Both the position numbers and the translations under genes were made by a program. 7,705 bases of DNA, taken from assembly GCA_019417145.1 (NCBI GenBank), contig DXVY01000038.1:3089-10793 (forward strand), given 5' to 3'. Under the pieces are notes generated by a model. That model was not told the DNA's origin. It saw nothing but the letters and a program-made list of their open reading frames with translations, and did no database searches. The DNA comes from Clostridiales bacterium. Its GTDB lineage: Bacteria > Bacillota > Clostridia > Oscillospirales > Acutalibacteraceae. Below are positions 5,945 through 7,705 of this stretch, piece after piece (the first letter of the stretch is position 1; each line of letters begins with the position of its first letter).

Positions 5945-7027
5945 CTATTTCTTAAGGGATAGGAGCACCTGCGCCAGTGCCTTCCCAGCCAGCTCGCCGG
6001 CATAGACGGCCTCGTCCAGCGTATTGGCCTCGGTCCCCATCTCGAAAAGCATAGCGCCGGGGGAAAGGTTCTGGTTATACTTTTTGGGGGCAAAATACAT
6101 AGGCCGGGCCAGCCCCGGATATAGTTCCTCGCAGGTCTGCTGCATACGAATGGCCAGTCGAAAATTCTCTCTCCACCGTGGGAAATCGGTCACATTTCCG
6201 TCCTCACAGCCCACCACCAGCATAATCTGGGCGGACTGTCTGCCATCGATCTCCACCACGGGCTTGACCTTGTCATTTTCACCGCTGGAAACCGAATCCC
6301 GGTGGACGTCCAGCACTACCTTGATGGTAGGATATTTTTCTAGATATTGATTAACCGTCTGGGCGGAACGACTATAGCTACCAGTATAGGATTCCTGATC
6401 ATGGAGGGTTTTATCGTGTAGAACGCCGACACCGGCGGCCGTCAGTTGGGACGCAATTGCCTCGCCCACCCGGATTACGTTTTGGGACGGATCCTCCGAA
6501 TGGGTGGGATCAGCAGCCGTATAAAAGTCCCGATCCTCCGGCATGTAGCTTTCGGTGGCGTGCGTGTGTACAATCAGCACCTCCGGTTGGCCGTTGATTT
6601 CCGGCGACCAGCTCAGTTGCTGGGACATTTCCTCTTCCAGGTCGATGTCTTTGGAGGTCAGATTGCGCACATAGATTTTATTCCAGTGCAGACCGGCCGT
6701 ATAGGGTGAAATAAATTTGCTTAGAATTCTGCCCACCGCATCTTCCGGGTTGGCCGTAATAGGCGCTGAAGCGCTATCGGAGGGCTGAGATATAAAGCCG
6801 CTGTCTTCCATAATCTGCGGATCGGGGATATAGGGTTCCCCGTCCTCGTCGGCCTCCATGGCCATAACGGCGGATACGCCCTCCGGCATGGCCAGCATGG
6901 CGGAAAAATAAGCGGCGCCAGCGGCGGATTTTCCCTGGCCGAAGCGGTCAAGAAGGCCGCTGCGCGCTACAAAGCAAAGCACGCAAACACATAAGAATAG
7001 CGCCGCAGCCCGCCGGAATACGCGCAT
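5945..7027 (-). CDS. spoIIP: Stage II sporulation protein P (SpoIIP)
   Basis: Peptidoglycan hydrolase (amidase and endopeptidase) that in studied sporeformers works with SpoIID and SpoIIM to remodel septal wall and drive engulfment. Counting from the chosen ATG (360 aa), an N-terminal membrane anchor lies at about 5-22 (FRRAAALFLCVCVLCFVA), followed by a variable acidic linker. The catalytic domain carries VLIVHTHATESY (150-161), a GVGVLHDKTLHD segment (199-210) and SYTGSYSRS (213-221). It continues with VVLDVHRDS (237-245), YNQNLSPGAMLFEMGTEANT (317-336) and a helical C-terminus ending LLSLKK. The HTH, HRD and GTEANT elements carry the expected metal-binding and catalytic residues. The frame also opens at an ATG 45 nt upstream (7070-7072), but only the ATG at 7025-7027 has a well-spaced ribosome binding site and puts the basic residues directly before the anchor. 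It lies 84 nt downstream of gpr, the usual order in sporeformers. Confidence 0.96.
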   Translation of the reverse strand: MRVFRRAAALFLCVCVLCFVARSGLLDRFGQGKSAAGAAYFSAMLAMPEGVSAVMAMEADEDGEPYIPDPQIMEDSGFISQPSDSASAPITANPEDAVGRILSKFISPYTAGLHWNKIYVRNLTSKDIDLEEEMSQQLSWSPEINGQPEVLIVHTHATESYMPEDRDFYTAADPTHSEDPSQNVIRVGEAIASQLTAAGVGVLHDKTLHDQESYTGSYSRSAQTVNQYLEKYPTIKVVLDVHRDSVSSGENDKVKPVVEIDGRQSAQIMLVVGCEDGNVTDFPRWRENFRLAIRMQQTCEELYPGLARPMYFAPKKYNQNLSPGAMLFEMGTEANTLDEAVYAGELAGKALAQVLLSLKK

Positions 7028-7034
7028 GGCACAG

Positions 7035-7041
7035 CCCCCTT
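7035..7041 (-). promoter_or_regulatory. Ribosome binding site deciding the spoIIP start
   Basis: On the minus strand AAGGGGG (within AAAAAGGGGG) stands 7 nt before the ATG at 7027-7025. The upstream in-frame ATG at 7072-7070 has no comparable site, which favours the shorter 360-aa product. Confidence 0.65.
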
Positions 7042-7111
7042 TTTCTTCTTGTCCCTTTTGATTGGGTATCATATAAGAATATATGCAGGAGGCCCTTGCT
7101 TCTATTACGCT

Positions 7112-7705
7112 TTAAACGTCGGTTAGGGAAAGCAACAATTCGGAATCTAGTTCGGGCTGCAGGGCGCAGTTGATGGCATGGGCCACCAGCTGCGCCGCCC
7201 TGTCGATGAGCAGGTCGATCTCCCGCGGGGTGACGATCATACCGGCTCCCCGTGGCTCCACCATTTGGTCGGGGGCGTCATGGCCGTCCAGCAGGTCGCG
7301 GGCCAGGGTAACGGCGTCAACCACAGTGGGTACGCCCATGGAGATAACCGGTACGCGCAGGGTCTCCCGGCTGATCTCCTGCCGGCGGTTGCCCACCCCC
7401 GCTCCAGGTGCGATACCGGTATCGGAAATCTGGACTGTACAGCCAAGGCGGGCCAGGCGACGGGAGGCCAGGGCATCCACTACGATCACAGCCGCCGGAT
7501 GGATGCGCTCCACCGAACCCGCAATGATTTCCGAGGTCTCAATACCTGTTTGACCCAGCACGCCGGGGGCCAGCGCCGCCACCGGTCGGAGCTCGCCCAG
7601 CCCCGCCGAACGGGCCACCTCTCCCGAAATATGCCGGGTGGCAAGAATGCGGGCGGCGGTCTTGGGCCCCAAAGCGTCCGGGGTAATGCGGGTATTGCCC
7701 AGGCC
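7112..7705 (-). CDS. gpr: Germination protease GPR (spore protease), 5' partial
   Basis: Endopeptidase of peptidase family A25, which cleaves DNA-binding small acid-soluble spore proteins at germination. It is made in the forespore as a zymogen and self-processed. The window shows the last 198 codons. The frame runs open to the right edge, reading GLGNTRITPDALGPKT; a TTG inside DALGPK is not a start. Further hallmarks are ATRHISGE, ALAPGVLGQTGIETSEII, VIVVDALASRRL, TVQISDTGIAPGAGVGNRR and VPVISMGVPTVVDA. The C-terminus MIVTPREIDLLIDRAAQLVAHAINCALQP is also family-typical. The Asp residues in TPDALGP and VVDALAS are about the right distance apart to be the two essential aspartates described for Bacillus GPR (D127 and D193 there, from memory). 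Bacillus GPR is about 370 aa, so roughly the N-terminal 45%, including the propeptide, lies outside the window. Confidence 0.96.
   Translation of the reverse strand, partial: GLGNTRITPDALGPKTAARILATRHISGEVARSAGLGELRPVAALAPGVLGQTGIETSEIIAGSVERIHPAAVIVVDALASRRLARLGCTVQISDTGIAPGAGVGNRRQEISRETLRVPVISMGVPTVVDAVTLARDLLDGHDAPDQMVEPRGAGMIVTPREIDLLIDRAAQLVAHAINCALQPELDSELLLSLTDV

Noticed and set aside
7070..7072. Upstream ATG as the spoIIP start
   Set aside because: It has no ribosome binding site at proper distance and would add 15 polar residues before the membrane anchor; the ATG at 7025-7027 has AAGGGGG 7 nt upstream.
7061..7111. Sigma-E type promoter for spoIIP in the AT-rich stretch between gpr and spoIIP
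   Set aside because: On the minus strand CATATATT resembles a -10 (CATACA-T) and ATATATT a -35, but neither has a convincing partner at 14-15 nt spacing; too weak to call.
7670..7672. TTG as the start codon of gpr
   Set aside because: It encodes the Leu of the conserved TPDALGP motif, and the family-typical GLGN sequence continues upstream to the edge.

Overview
The window looks like chromosomal DNA of an endospore-forming Firmicute, most likely a fairly GC-rich member of the Clostridia (Oscillospiraceae/Ruminococcaceae-like). The evidence is two diagnostic sporulation genes, gpr (spore protease) and spoIIP (engulfment hydrolase), strong AGGAGG-type ribosome binding sites, and base composition that by eye is in the mid-to-upper 50s % GC (not computed). 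No rRNA, tRNA, CRISPR array, insertion sequence or phage gene is visible. The genus assignment is inference.

Left part (1-5106, + strand): a tight four-gene operon for an ABC-2 type transport system of the GldA/GldF/GldG kind. In order it encodes an ATPase (5' end cut by the window) with an added acidic tail, a six-helix permease, a GldG-type auxiliary protein anchored at both ends, and a large single-pass protein with two DUF4340-like units. Junctions are 2 nt, 15 nt and a 4-nt ATGA overlap, so the proteins are probably made together and form one membrane complex: ATPase and permease as the motor and channel, and the other two as large extracytoplasmic parts. The substrate is unknown. A strong intrinsic terminator follows the last gene.

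Middle (5107-5261): a 155-nt convergent intergenic region holding the terminator, two weaker hairpins and a second exact copy of one terminator arm, which allows an alternative fold.

Right part (5262-7705, - strand): gpr (5' end beyond the window), then spoIIP, then a 226-codon gene of unknown function starting 2 nt after the spoIIP stop. The gpr-spoIIP order is conserved in sporeformers. The third gene sits where Bacillus subtilis has yqxA. It encodes a very basic helical N-terminus joined to a membrane segment and an extracytoplasmic part, and is the best candidate here for an undescribed sporulation-linked component. All three genes converge on the ABC operon. In sporulation, SpoIIP helps drive engulfment, and GPR is stored in the spore and degrades small acid-soluble proteins at germination.
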